Below are positions 1-10,200 of a DNA stretch of 64,000 nucleotides, piece after piece. The notes beneath the pieces were generated by a model. The model did no database searches, had not been told where the DNA came from, and saw nothing but the letters and a program-made list of their open reading frames with translations. Source of the DNA: JADZFO01 sp964512635 (GTDB lineage: Bacteria > 4484-113 > JAFGCY01); contig CAZEJB010000001.1 in assembly GCA_964512635.1 (NCBI GenBank), forward strand, positions 1 through 64,000, read 5' to 3'. A program made the translations under genes and the position numbers. Each line of letters starts with the position of its first letter. Within the stretch, counting starts at the first letter, position 1.

Positions 1-195
1 GCAGCGCGTAACAACTTAGCAATATGCAGGCCCATGGCCCACCCCCGAGATCAATTTCAGCCGGCTCGCCTGGGAAAATTATAACGCGATGCGGTGGGAA
101 GCAGTCAGCGTCAGGCGCAAGCATGCAGCGACTGAGGCGGGTGGGACGAGCCCCAATCCTGGAAGAGATGCAGGCTAGAGCCGGCGCTCTGTCTC

Positions 196-214
196 GGGCG
201 CACGCAGTGCGCCC
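196..214. repeat. GC-rich palindrome, REP-like copy 1
   Basis: Perfect 8-bp stem around a GCA loop (GGGCGCAC-GCA-GTGCGCCC). The same core, in both orientations, recurs at 35847-35863, 35889-35905 (variant), 35930-35946 and 36093-36109. It lies just past the stop of the minus-strand membrane gene. No T-run follows, so it is better described as a dispersed palindromic repeat than as an intrinsic terminator. Nothing gene-like is seen from 1 to 195. Confidence 0.6.
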
Positions 215-219
215 CTACT

Positions 220-984
220 TTAAGTTCCCTTGCGCTGCAGCATCTGCGCCGGCCAGAGCCGCTCCAAATTGCGCAGAGCCGTCCAGAGCAGGAGCATGAG
301 CAAAGTGAGCTGGGCCAGAAAGAAGGCCCACCAGGGGATGGGGGTAAAGAAGAGCAGCATCGGGCTTAGGTTCAGGATGCCCGCCGCCAGCAGGGCCAGC
401 AGGGAGCTGACCGCCTCATTGCGGAACAGGCCGGTGAGGATGATGGCGCAGAGGATGGCCTGGTTAAGCAGGATGCTCAGCGCCGCGCCCGCCACCAGCG
501 AAAGCGGCAGCAGCATGGCGCCCTGGGCCGCGCGCTGCGGCTCGATCCAGAAGGCATAGACGGCCAGCAGGGCCAGGAAGGCCAGGACCGGCGGTGCCAG
601 CAGGCCTTGAAGCTGCAGGAACAGGCCGCTGACCAGTTCCAGGGGCCGCAGGCGGCTGATGCGCAGCATGTCGAGGGTGCCGGCGCGGCGCAGGCCGGAG
701 AGCTCGTAGTAGGCCACGAAGATGGTGGTGAAGCCGTAGACCGAAACGAAGAAGAAGAACAGAGTGGGCAGGCCGAGGTATTCACCAAGGTAGTCCCGCA
801 CATCCTCCACATTCGACACCAGCAGCTGCAGGCCGACCGGCAGGGCCACCGCGCAGATCCAGGCGAAGAGATAGAGGTTGTTGACCCGCGCCATACGGCG
901 GGCCAGACCGGCCAGGGCTTCGCGGCCGTCTGCCGCCCCTTCTGCGTATTTTGCCATCACTGCCATTACCATATTAGTTGACAC
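220..984 (-). CDS. ABC-2 permease-like integral membrane protein
   Basis: About 254 aa with roughly six hydrophobic segments (first near residues 30-50, last near 225-245). After the second segment comes a cytoplasmic stretch reading GTLDMLRISRLRPLELVSG, which resembles the loop of ABC-2 type permeases that contacts the ATPase. That assignment is family inference only. The chosen start is GTG at 984, preceded by AAAGGAG four bases upstream; ATG codons at 972, 966 and 957 are alternatives. It diverges from the peptidase gene, with about 90 bases between starts. No ATPase partner is visible, but the gene sits close to the window edge and a partner could lie outside. Confidence 0.7.
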   Translation of the reverse strand: MSTNMVMAVMAKYAEGAADGREALAGLARRMARVNNLYLFAWICAVALPVGLQLLVSNVEDVRDYLGEYLGLPTLFFFFVSVYGFTTIFVAYYELSGLRRAGTLDMLRISRLRPLELVSGLFLQLQGLLAPPVLAFLALLAVYAFWIEPQRAAQGAMLLPLSLVAGAALSILLNQAILCAIILTGLFRNEAVSSLLALLAAGILNLSPMLLFFTPIPWWAFFLAQLTLLMLLLWTALRNLERLWPAQMLQRKGT

Positions 985-1073
985 GGGGCTCCTTTGACTT
1001 GGGCCCCCCAAGGGGCCGTGCGGCCGACCCACTGGACTGCCGCGGCGCGGCAGCTGTGCCGCCGGAGTAAGAC

Positions 1074-2150
1074 ATGCGCGAAACGAGAATCCTTGGACTG
1101 ATCGAACGCCTGCAGCGCGAAGGTCTGGACGCACTGCTGATCAGCAGCCTGCCGAACATCTTTTATCTGTCAGGCTTTACCGGGTCCAGCGCTGCACTGC
1201 TGCTGACGCCCCACCAGCGTCTCTTCGTGACAGACTTCCGCTACCACGGCCGTGTTCGCAGTCAGACCAGTGGGGGCTGGGAAATTGAAGATAACTCGAA
1301 CTCTCCCCTGCGCGAGCTGCTGCCACAGCTGGCGGCGCGCCATCAGCTCGGCCGCATCGGCCTGGAAGCCGAGCACATGAACCTGGCGCTGTATCTGGAG
1401 CTGCAGAAGGCCGGCGGGCCGGAGTATGTGCCAACCCGCGGCTGGGTCGAGGACCTGCGCCGGGTCAAGGATGCCGGAGAGATCGAGACATTGCAGGCAG
1501 CCGAAAGCCTCGGTGAGCGGATCTTCAGCGAGCTGCTGCCCCTGCTGGGCCCCGATACGACCGAGGCCGACATCGCCGCCGAGATCGAATACCGCGCACG
1601 GCGCCATGGCGCCAGCGCCTGCAGCTTCAGTCCGATCATCGCCAGCGGCGTACACAGCTCCATGCCGCACGCGGGCTACAGCGGCGAAAAGTTGGTGCCC
1701 GGCACTCCCCTGACGATTGACCTTGGCGTGGTGCTGGACGGCTACTGCAGCGACATGACGCGGACGGTTTTCTTCAAGGACTGCCCGCAGAAGTGGGAGC
1801 AGATTTACAACCTGGTCGACCTCGCGCAGCGCACGGCCTTTGAGCGCCTGCGGCCGGGCGTGACCGGGCGCGAGGGCGACAGCTATGCCCGCGAAGTGAT
1901 CGAGGCCGGCGGCTATGGCGAGCACTTCGGCCATGGACTGGGGCATGGCGTCGGCATCCAGATCCATGAGAGCCCGCGCCTGAGCCAGGCCGAAAAGCGC
2001 ATCCTGGAGCCGGGGAACGTGACCAGCCTGGAGCCGGGAATCTATATCCCCGGCGAGGGCGGCGTGCGGATCGAGAACCTGATCTGGTTCACCGATGACG
2101 GCGTGCGCAGCTTCAACCAGCTGGGGACCGAGCTGACGGTGGTGGGCTGA
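1074..2150 (+). CDS. M24B metallopeptidase (Xaa-Pro aminopeptidase/dipeptidase family)
   Basis: 358 aa, normal for short PepP/PepQ-type enzymes that cleave before or after proline in cytosolic peptide turnover. The N-terminal creatinase-like domain covers about residues 1-130 and the pita-bread catalytic domain 135-355. All five dinuclear metal ligands are visible: D216 (IDLG), D227 (SDMTRT), H287 (FGHGLGHG), E320 (SLEPG) and E334 (RIEN). The start has GGAG six bases upstream. Aminopeptidase versus dipeptidase (prolidase) activity cannot be decided from the sequence. In many bacteria a gene of this family precedes efp, but here rpmE follows after 239 bases. Confidence 0.92.
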   Translation: MRETRILGLIERLQREGLDALLISSLPNIFYLSGFTGSSAALLLTPHQRLFVTDFRYHGRVRSQTSGGWEIEDNSNSPLRELLPQLAARHQLGRIGLEAEHMNLALYLELQKAGGPEYVPTRGWVEDLRRVKDAGEIETLQAAESLGERIFSELLPLLGPDTTEADIAAEIEYRARRHGASACSFSPIIASGVHSSMPHAGYSGEKLVPGTPLTIDLGVVLDGYCSDMTRTVFFKDCPQKWEQIYNLVDLAQRTAFERLRPGVTGREGDSYAREVIEAGGYGEHFGHGLGHGVGIQIHESPRLSQAEKRILEPGNVTSLEPGIYIPGEGGVRIENLIWFTDDGVRSFNQLGTELTVVG

Positions 2151-2389
2151 GGACTGGCAGGTCGCATTAGCTGAGCCCGGTAAGTACTTGCATCTCGGTA
2201 AGTGGTTGCGGTTTTAGTCAACCACAGAGAACACACAGACCACAGGCTTATTGCGGGCGCTCATCCGCGCGGCCCTGCAAAATCACCCCACATGCGAATA
2301 GATTACTCAGGCGGGGCTTGTGGTATCATTCCCGTTCGCCTGCCGCGTAGACTCGCGCGGTAAACATAGGCGGATACAAGGGGTTTTCA
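2151..2389. other. Intergenic region with repeat relic and rpmE leader
   Basis: No gene. Contains an imperfect direct repeat (CGGTAAGTACTTGC / CGGTAAGTGGTTGC, about 2177-2209), then a short ACCACAG/AGAACAC/ACAGACC stretch (about 2219-2245) like the short oligomer arrays found elsewhere in this window. A TATCAT box near 2326-2331 may be the rpmE -10. AAGGGG lies 7 bases before the rpmE ATG. Confidence 0.4.
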
Positions 2390-2635
2390 ATGCGCGACGC
2401 GATTCATCCCAAGGTCAAAGAGATCACGGTGAAGTGCCTTTGCGGCAACAGCTTCCAGACACTGTCGGTCCGCGACAGCATCAACGTTGAAGTCTGCAGC
2501 ATGTGCCATCCCTTCTTCACCGGCCAGAAGCGCGTGGTTGACACCGCCGGCCGCGTCGAGCGCTTCATCAACCGTGCCGGCAAGGCGGGCGGCGCCTCCA
2601 GCTACGGTCAGAAGATCAAGCCCAAGAAGGGTTAG
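2390..2635 (+). CDS. rpmE: 50S ribosomal protein L31, zinc-binding type
   Basis: 81 aa. Begins MRDAIHPKV and carries the paired cysteines of the zinc-containing (C+) L31 form: C16 and C18, then C36 and C39 in VCSMCHPFFTG. L31 sits on the central protuberance of the large subunit and bridges to the small one. The C-terminal tail (GQKIKPKKG) is slightly longer than in the shortest homologues. It heads a translation-related cluster with a DUF1385 gene, prfA and prmC, an order also known in Firmicutes and Thermotogae. AAGGGG lies 7 bases before the ATG. Confidence 0.97.
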   Translation: MRDAIHPKVKEITVKCLCGNSFQTLSVRDSINVEVCSMCHPFFTGQKRVVDTAGRVERFINRAGKAGGASSYGQKIKPKKG

Positions 2636-2723
2636 CCCAGGCAGGGTTGGCTCATACAGGATTAGCCAGGCAAAGGCTGGTCCCGGCGGGCATGGCCCGC
2701 ACATTTCACCTACTGGAAACACT

Positions 2724-4022
2724 ATGCACATGAAGCGCGGCTCCCACGCCAGCACTGCACAAAGCTCGGCGGAGAGCCGCGCTTTGCATACTGCCCCGCG
2801 CCGCCGCCCGCTGACGGCGCTGAGCGCCTGGCTGCGCCCGGCAAGCCTGATCCCGATGCTGCTCGCCCCGGCCGTGCCCTACGGCGGCCAGGCCGCCATC
2901 GAAGGCGTGCTGATGAAGGGCAAGGCGCACGCGGCACTGGCGATGCGCCGGCGCAGCGGCCGGATCGAGCTGCTGGAGCGCGAGGTGGTCAGCCGCTTCC
3001 CCGGACTGGTCAACGTGCCCTTCGTCCGCGGTACCCTGATCCTGATGGACATGATGCTGCTGGGCTTCTGGGCCCTGCGCGAGAGCGGCAAGCGCTATGA
3101 GATCGACATGGTCGCGGCCGAGGAAGAGAAGCTGCTGGAGACCCGCGCGGCGGCAGGTGACGCCGACGCCAGCGCCAGGCTGGCCCAGAACCGCGCCGAA
3201 GCCCAGGCCAAGTCCGAGGCCGATGCGGCCGCGGAGGCCGCCGCCCGCGCGGCAGGCAAGGGCCCCTCGGGGCAGACCAGCTTCAGCGGCGGCGAGATCG
3301 CCATGCTTTCCATCAGCCTGCTGATCAGCCTGACGATGTTCAAGGTGCTGCCGGCCATCGCCGCGACCTACATCAGCGGCTGGATGGGCATTGCCGGCAT
3401 CGTGGCCCACAAGGCGCGGATCGGCTTTGAAGTCGGCTATGCCGCGGCGCCCAGCTTCAGCCTGCAGCTGATCGTCAACACCATCGAGGGCCTGATCAAG
3501 TTCGGGATCTTTGTGGGCTATGTCTGGCTGATCGGCCGGATGCCGGATGTCAAACGCCTGTTTGAGTATCACGGCGCCGAGCACATCGTGATCAACGCTT
3601 ATGAGGACGACCCGAAGAACCAGGAGATGAAGTTCATCCAGAGCCATGGCGTGGCACACCCGCGCTGCGGCACCAGCTTTATCGCAATCATGATCCTGCT
3701 CAGCATCATCCTTTTTACGGTGATCGACTGGGCGGTGGTTACTTACCTGCCGCAGTTTACCGACCCGGTGCGCAACATCCCCCTGTGGTACATCCGCTGG
3801 CCGCTGCGCATCATTGGCATCATCCCGCTCAGCGGGCTGAGCTATGAGGTCATCCGCTCGGCCTTCCGCTATTTCGGCAACCCCTTCGTGCGGCCGCTGC
3901 TGAAGTTCGGCATGCTGTTCCAGGTGCTGACCGTCCGCCGCCCGGCGGATGATCAGGTGGAAGTCAGCCTGGCCTCTTTCAACCGCGTCAAGGATCTGAC
4001 AGAAGGTCAGGTTAACAGCTAA
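2724..4022 (+). CDS. DUF1385 / YqhQ-like multi-pass membrane protein
   Basis: 432 aa. Family signatures are clear: YGGQAAIEGVLMKGK near residues 52-66, YHGAEHIVINAYEDDP near 284-299 and HGVAHPRCGTSFI near 309-321, with conserved histidines and cysteine that suggest metal or redox chemistry. At least five membrane segments follow one another after residue 190. An Ala/Glu-rich stretch (about 130-185) interrupts the domain and looks like a lineage-specific cytoplasmic insertion. The function of the family is not established; it commonly sits between rpmE and prfA/prmC, as here. The ATG at 2724 was chosen because the conserved domain starts about 50 residues later; the upstream signal is weak. 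Its last codons lie inside a heptamer array. Confidence 0.88.
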   Translation: MHMKRGSHASTAQSSAESRALHTAPRRRPLTALSAWLRPASLIPMLLAPAVPYGGQAAIEGVLMKGKAHAALAMRRRSGRIELLEREVVSRFPGLVNVPFVRGTLILMDMMLLGFWALRESGKRYEIDMVAAEEEKLLETRAAAGDADASARLAQNRAEAQAKSEADAAAEAAARAAGKGPSGQTSFSGGEIAMLSISLLISLTMFKVLPAIAATYISGWMGIAGIVAHKARIGFEVGYAAAPSFSLQLIVNTIEGLIKFGIFVGYVWLIGRMPDVKRLFEYHGAEHIVINAYEDDPKNQEMKFIQSHGVAHPRCGTSFIAIMILLSIILFTVIDWAVVTYLPQFTDPVRNIPLWYIRWPLRIIGIIPLSGLSYEVIRSAFRYFGNPFVRPLLKFGMLFQVLTVRRPADDQVEVSLASFNRVKDLTEGQVNS

Positions 4023-4066
4023 CAGTTACCAGTTAACAGTCACCAGTTAACAGTCACCAGTCAGCA
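4011..4066 (+). repeat. Heptamer array, left flank of four-helix-bundle cassette
   Basis: Eight consecutive 7-mers in perfect period: GTTAACA, GCTAACA, GTTACCA, GTTAACA, GTCACCA, GTTAACA, GTCACCA, GTCAGCA (consensus GTNAMCA). The array begins inside the DUF1385 gene and encodes its last residues and stop (TAA at 4020-4022). Its units point toward the small gene at 4164, mirrored by the array after that gene. Confidence 0.9.
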
Positions 4067-4163
4067 AGAAGAGCCTGCAAGCGGATGTAGACAGTTAGCC
4101 CGGACGGATTTGCACATCAGGAAAACAAGGCCGGCCTCAGGGCTGCTACTCGAGGTAACTGAT

Positions 4164-4538
4164 ATGACTGGAGTTCAGCACTTCAAGGACCTGGTTGTCT
4201 GGCAGAAAGCCGTGACACTGGTCAAGAGTGTCTACCAGCTAAGCGCCGTGTGGCCGCGTGAAGAGATCTATGGACTAACCAGTCAGGCGCGCAGGGCCGC
4301 CTGCTCGATTCCCTCTAACATTGCTGAAGGACATGGAAGGTACTCTCCACGCGAGCTTGCACGATACCTGATGATCGCGCATGGCTCACTTATGGAGTTA
4401 GAGACCCAGCTGCACATCGCGTGCGAGCTTGGCTTCCTCCCGCGCGGAGAACTTGATGCGGTCGAACCACAGATCCGCGAAGTCGGTCGGCTGCTTCACG
4501 GTCTGTTGAAGAGTATCCAATCCAAGCCAGATTTCTGA
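4164..4538 (+). CDS. Four-helix-bundle protein, 23S rRNA IVS (S23) family
   Basis: 124 aa. Begins MTGVQHFKDLVVWQKA and contains the family hallmarks LTSQARRAACSIPSNIAEG (about 48-66) and Y(S)PRELARYLMIAHGSLMELETQL (about 70-90, shown in part). These proteins are small four-helix bundles, first noticed inside 23S rRNA intervening sequences and related in fold to the accessory Avd proteins of diversity-generating retroelements; the cellular role is unknown. The start was placed at 4164, with GAGGT about 9 bases upstream. The gene interrupts the rpmE-prfA cluster and is bracketed by inverted heptamer arrays, which suggests it arrived as a cassette. Confidence 0.88.
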   Translation: MTGVQHFKDLVVWQKAVTLVKSVYQLSAVWPREEIYGLTSQARRAACSIPSNIAEGHGRYSPRELARYLMIAHGSLMELETQLHIACELGFLPRGELDAVEPQIREVGRLLHGLLKSIQSKPDF

Positions 4539-4548
4539 TAGTGCGTGC

Positions 4549-4796
4549 ACTGGTCACTGGTCACTGGTCACTGGTCACTGGTCACTGGTCACTGGTCACT
4601 GGTNNNNNNNNNNNNNNNNNNNNNNNNNNNNNNNNNNNNNNNNNNNNNNNNNNNNNNNNNNNNNNNNNNNNNNNNNNNNNNNNNNNNNNNNNNNNNNNNN
4701 NNNACTGGTCACTGGTCACTGGTCACTGGTCACTGGTCACTGGTCACTGGTCACTGGTCACTGGTAACTGGTAACTGTTAACTGGTCACTGGTTAC
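4549..4796 (-). repeat. Heptamer array, right flank, containing an assembly gap
   Basis: Tandem TGGTCAC units (seven full copies before and eight after a 100-N gap at 4604-4703), ending in variants TGGTAAC, TGGTAAC, TGTTAAC, TGGTCAC, TGGTTAC. Read on the minus strand these are GTGACCA, GTTACCA and GTTAACA, the same unit family as the left array and also pointing inward to the gene. True copy number is unknown because of the gap. Translated, the repeat gives a WSLVTGH periodicity that is not a real protein. Confidence 0.9.
4604..4703. other. Assembly gap (100 N) inside heptamer array
   Basis: Exactly 100 N. The 55 bases before (4549-4603) equal the 55 bases after (4704-4758), the same geometry as the gap at 23566-23665. 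The array is periodic, so identity alone proves less here, but the phase also matches. Confidence 0.95.
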
Positions 4797-4818
4797 TGGG
4801 ACGCTGACAGGTAACCCT

Positions 4819-4824
4819 TATAAT
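4819..4824 (+). promoter_or_regulatory. -10 box (TATAAT) for prfA
   Basis: Consensus TATAAT ending 12 bases before the prfA ATG. No convincing -35 and no Shine-Dalgarno. Transcription would begin only a few bases before the start codon. miaB has exactly the same 12-base spacing. Confidence 0.65.
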
Positions 4825-4836
4825 CACTCGCTCGCT

Positions 4837-5888
<1,052 letters not shown>

Positions 5889-5901
<13 letters not shown>

Positions 5902-6782
5902 AGCTATATACGGCGCTGAAGCAGCGTCTTGGCGGCCTGCCCGATGTGGTGGACGCCAAGGCCGAGGCTGACGCGATCTTCCGCCACAAGCTGGGCCTCA
6001 GCCCGGCCGAGCGGCTGCAGTTTGGTCGCGGCGAGGTCGCGGAAGGCGCCGCCGCCGGGATCGAGGAAGTGATGAGCCGGCGCGAGACCGGCCTGCCCCT
6101 GGCCTACTGCACCGGGCGCGCCGACTTCTGCGGGCACAGCTTCGTGGTCACGCCGGATGTACTGATCCCGCGCCCGGAGACCGAGATCCTGGTCAGCCGC
6201 GGCGCCGAGTGGCTGGAGGACCAGCTCCTGCGCCGTTTCAACCGCGACAAGGTGCTGGCCGACGGCCATCCGATCCTGCTCGACCTGGGCTGCGGCTCCG
6301 GCGCCATCGGCATCAGCCTCGCGCTGCAGTTCCCGACTCTGCGCGTCGTGCTGGCGGATGTGTCTGAGCCCGCTCTGGGAGTGGCCGAGGAGAACGCCCG
6401 GCGGCTCGGGGTGATCGAGCGCTGCCAGTTCCGCAGCGGCGACTGGTTCGCCTGGGCCCGCCGCCGTGAGCGCTTTGAGCTGATCCTCTGCAACCCGCCC
6501 TATGTGACGCGCCGCGACGACCCGCGCCTGGCGGCCAGCGTGCGCGAGCATGAGCCCTCCATCGCGCTGTTCCTTGACGAGGAGCCCGAGGAGTTCTTCT
6601 TCCGCCTGGCCCGCAAGGCGGTCAGCCATCTTGGCTCTGGCGGCCTGTTCGCCGTTGAGGTGGGCTATGACACGGCCTGGCCGGCGCGCTGCGCCTTTGA
6701 CCGGGTGCACAGCCTGCAGCGCGGCAAGGGTGTGCACGACTTTTCCGGCATCGAGCGCGTGATCTGGGGCATTCGCAAGTAA
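5889..6782 (+). CDS. prmC: Release factor glutamine methyltransferase
   Basis: SAM-dependent N5-glutamine methyltransferase acting on the GGQ of RF1/RF2. Visible: SAM loop DLGCGSGAIG, acidic DVSEPALG and the catalytic NPPYV; IPRPETEIL is the conserved segment before the Rossmann core. The first standard start, GTG at 5946 (278 aa), would delete the first helix of the N-terminal domain, yet the frame stays open upstream and encodes VVELYTALKQRLGGLPDV, which fits that helix. No ATG, GTG or TTG occurs there. The best-placed codon is ATC at 5889, seven bases after AAGGAG, overlapping the prfA stop at 5899-5901. The upstream start is inference; GTG 5946 is the conservative choice. Confidence 0.93.
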
Positions 6783-7138
6783 AAGGCGGATGCCTCGCCT
6801 GGATGGCAGATCGAGCTGACGCGGCACACAATCAAAGAATGAAAGAGCATTACATACGAGGACGCAAGGGCTCCGTTTCGCTTGCGCTCCACGCGGATGC
6901 CAGCGCTGGTGCACTCAGTGCGCCACTGCAAATGAGGACTCCTCCTGCTTCAAGCCGCCCACTCCCGGCGTCTGCCTTGTTCTCTGGTTTCTGCTTTGTT
7001 CTCTGGTTTCTGCTTTGTGACTTCTGAACTTTGAATTTGCTTTCCCTGCTCCCTGCTCCCTGGTCCCTGGTCCCTGGTCCCTGGTCCCTATCCCCTGTCC
7101 CCTGCCCCCAGCCCTGCTATTCGCCCTGCAAAGAGAAA
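6783..7138. other. Intergenic region without gene, repeat-rich
   Basis: No supported gene. Contains a degenerate copy of the GCGCACGCAGTGCGC-type palindrome (about 6908-6924), two near-perfect 19-base direct copies built on TTCTCTGG/TTTCTGCT (about 6979-7017), and a heptamer array (7044-7113). Confidence 0.5.
7044..7113 (+). repeat. CCCTGGT-type heptamer array (solo)
   Basis: Ten 7-mers in perfect period: CCCTGCT twice, CCCTGGT four times, then CCCTATC, CCCTGTC, CCCTGCC, CCCAGCC. On the opposite strand CCCTGGT reads as a rotation of GGGACCA, close to the GTGACCA units flanking the four-helix-bundle gene. No inverted partner and no gene are seen nearby. It resembles the heptanucleotide repeats known from cyanobacterial genomes. 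Confidence 0.85.
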
Positions 7139-7169
7139 GGGGCTGCCCCCGCATAGCGGAGACAGCCCC
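7139..7169 (-). terminator. Rho-independent terminator of the 7202 lipoprotein gene
   Basis: On the minus strand GGGGCTG pairs with CAGCCCC around an inner CCGC/GCGG stem, followed by TTTCTCTTT. It lies about 33 bases past the stop codon. A second short hairpin (CCTGCCCT/AGGGCAGG, about 7192-7211) covers the stop itself. Confidence 0.7.
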
Positions 7170-7201
7170 AGGCCTGTCGCGATGAGGGCCCTGCCCTGGC
7201 T

Positions 7202-10200
7202 TTAGGGCAGGCCGCTCGACACGGTCATACGCTTGCTGGCGCCGAAGTAGAAGGCCGCCACCGGGTTCGCGTTGTAGTCGAGATAGACATCGTAGGTCTG
7301 GCCGGCGATGAGCTGGCCCGGGCCGACGCCGTCGAAGAAGTCGAAGCCGTTCATCACGTGCATCGCGAGGTAGTCACCATCGTTGGTGATGCCCGTGATC
7401 TGCAGGTTCAGCTTCATCTTGGCGTTCTGACCGGCGTCAATGTTCTCGATATACATGTAGACGTTCGGGTTGGCGTCGTCTTCATAGTTGAAGACCCAGC
7501 CGCCGCTGAACTGGGCGAAGATAACGTCCGGGGCCGGAGTGCCGACCGTGTTGCCTTCCACCGACTTGTCAGCGAAGCTGATCGAGTTCTTGGTGGTCTG
7601 GCCCGTACGGTTATAGGCATTCATGCCCCAGTCAACGCCCGCCAGCGGAGCGGTGAATCCGCCCAGCGCGGTCTTCGTGAAGGTGCCCTGGCCGATTGCG
7701 CGCTCGGCCTTGTCGAAGAACTTGAAGCCGAAGGTCACAGTACCCTCAAGGTCGCCGATATTGCGCAGGGCCGCGATGTCGATGACGATGCGGCCGGGCT
7801 GCGTATACTGAGCAACCGTGCTGAACTGGCCTTCGAGGTTGGCCGGATCATCCCAGACGATGCCTTCGGCATCGCTGCCCTCAATCATGTAGCAGCGCGG
7901 GAAGGTACCCTGACCCTGCTGGAACTGGATCAGGAACTCGTCGCCCTCCTTGAGGACGTCGTTGTAGCCTTCGGGGTCAACCGGGTCAACCGTGCCTTCG
8001 GCCAGGTTGATCTGGATGCGGTCGTCGCGGCGGATCTTGGCGTTATCCCAGAAGACCTGAACAAAGTTCGGGCCGCCCTGGGCCACGTTGGCCACGGCGT
8101 CCGGAACCACGATCAGATCCTGGGCCGGCGGCGGCGGCGCGGTCTCGAGAGCAGTACCATCACCCATCTTGTTCAGCGAACTCCAGACAGAGCTGTTGTT
8201 GAAGCGGAAGACGTAGTACTTGCCCGGGTTGAGCTGCACGCCCGGAACCACGCAGTCGCAGGAGAAGATGTCGTTACCGCGGTCGACGACGTTGAACTCG
8301 CCACCGTCGAGCGGGTTGACCGACTCATCGTTGAAGGTGAAGTCGATCAGCGGGGTGAAGCAGCCGTCCGGGTTGTCGCCCTCGCAGAGCTGCAGCTGGG
8401 TCTGGGTGACATCCAGCGGCGCGCCCGGGGTGCCCCAGGTCAGCAGCATCGACATCGGCGAGTCAACCTGCAGGGTCAGCTCGGTGACGGGGTTGATGCC
8501 GTCGGTCGGGCTGGCCAGCAGAGCGGCCGTCTCATCAACGGTAACGTCATAGCTGGTGTTCAGCACGACGTCCACCGGGACGCTGACCTTCAGCTCGGTG
8601 TTGTTCGGGTAGGTACCCGCGTTCGGCAGGGTTACAACCGCCAGACCCTCGGGGTTGGCAGTGTCGCTCTCCGGATCATCATCAGGGAAGATGATGCCCG
8701 CGCCCGGGTTGCCGGTGATCGGCGAGGTGCCGGCAAAGGCAATCCAGGTGCAGTCCGGGTCGGCGGTACGCAGGCCGGCGGCGCCGCCCAGCGTGAAGTC
8801 CCAGGTGGTGTTGGTAACTGCGGCGGCGAAGGCCTGGTCGTAGTCACTCTGCTCCATGTCCGCGTTGGCGAACGCAGTGTCTTGGTCGTCGATCACCGGG
8901 CCCTCGAAGTCGCCGGTGCCCTCGGAACTGGTCCAGGTACCGGAGATGGAGGACAGGGTGAAGGTGTAGCCCTGATTGGCTACAACGGCGGCCTGGGCAT
9001 TGGAGTTGTCCACGATGACTTCGTTGGACTGATCGTCAACCAGACTGATCTTAAAGCTGGTGATGTTCAGGTTGCCCGGCTGCGGCGTTCCGCCGTTCGG
9101 AACCTCAACTTCGATCGAGGCCACCGCACCATCCAGAACCGAACTTGCTCCGCTGCCCGCGGCGCGCTTCGGGGTCACGAAGATAAAGACGTTACCGTCA
9201 GCGTTCGTGTCGGCCGCAGCCATTTCGGTAGTGTCGAAATCGGAGGTGGTGGTGAAGTCATAACGCCAGAAGTCCGATGCCTGCTTGAGCGGGCCCGGGG
9301 TGGCGTTGTTCTTGTCTGTAGCAGCCTGCTTGTCGGCGAAGTTGATCACAGCGAACTCAGTGGGAGTGCCGCTGGAGCTGTCAGCGATGCCAAGCGAATA
9401 CGAGTCGGTCTGCTCCAGATAGTGGAAGCCGATGGTGGAGAGGTCGCTGGCCTTGACGAAGTCGTCGTCGTTGTAGTCAGCGGGCAGGCCCGACCAGTTG
9501 GTGGAAACCTGCTTGTTGAAGTGGATACCGATGGGGGACAGGTCGTTGACGTTCACACGTCCGTTGCTGTCACCATCACCGCGCATCCAGCAGTTGGTGA
9601 ATTCGACGAAAGCGGTACCGGCGCCGGTATCGGTCGCAGTACTCAGGTTGGGCAGGCTCTGGTGAGTCGTGCCGACACCGAGGGTGTTGCGATAGACATC
9701 GCCGCTGGCGGAGGCGGTGCGCATGGCGCCGCGCTCGAAGTAAAGGGTGGCAAAGCGGCCGTTCAGGCTGACCGGGTTGTTACCCGGGGTCGCCACCTGG
9801 CCGATGCCCGCCACGCCGGCATGATTCAGGAAGGAAGCCTCGATCGCGCCGCTCTCGCCGCCGATCAGGTCATCAATCTGAGCCCGCACGGGGTGAACCT
9901 GGGCGGCGTCGTAGCGCACATCCAGGCACACACTGCTGGTGTTCTCGTCATCCTTGATCGAGATAACCAGTGCCTGCTGGCCATTGGCCTCTTCCAGCTT
10001 CAGCGACAGGGTGTCATTCAGGGAGGAATCGTAGGTCCCTGTATCCGCGGCATAGCGGAAGACCTCGAAACCACCCAGCTTGACACCTGAGCCGGTGTGC
10101 TGGATATCCTGGGCGTTGATGTCGCCGATGTTGCTGGTACCGCAACTCGCCAACACCAGCAGCAGGATGAGACCGAGCCAGCCTGTTAGACGAAGGCTGA

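Noticed and set aside
24..299. 91-codon frame at the left edge
   Set aside because: Overlaps the palindrome and the end of the membrane gene; composition is non-protein-like.
4541..4781. Open frames translating to repeated WSLVTGH
   Set aside because: Artefact of a stop-free heptamer repeat (21-bp period per 7 residues) running through a 100-N gap.
4549..4796. Possible CRISPR array
   Set aside because: Units are 7 bases with no spacers and no cas genes in the window.
6803..7027. 74-codon frame after prmC
   Set aside because: Covers degenerate palindrome and direct repeats; ends in a repeat-derived hydrophobic stretch (FCFVLWFLLCDF), so unlikely to be a gene.
7358..10090. Very long open frame (910 codons) on the plus strand opposite the cohesin/dockerin-like lipoprotein gene
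   Set aside because: Low-complexity Val/Gly/Arg/Asp composition with no domains and no start signal; an antisense shadow of high-GC coding DNA. The minus strand has lipobox, calcium repeats and a strong ribosome binding site.
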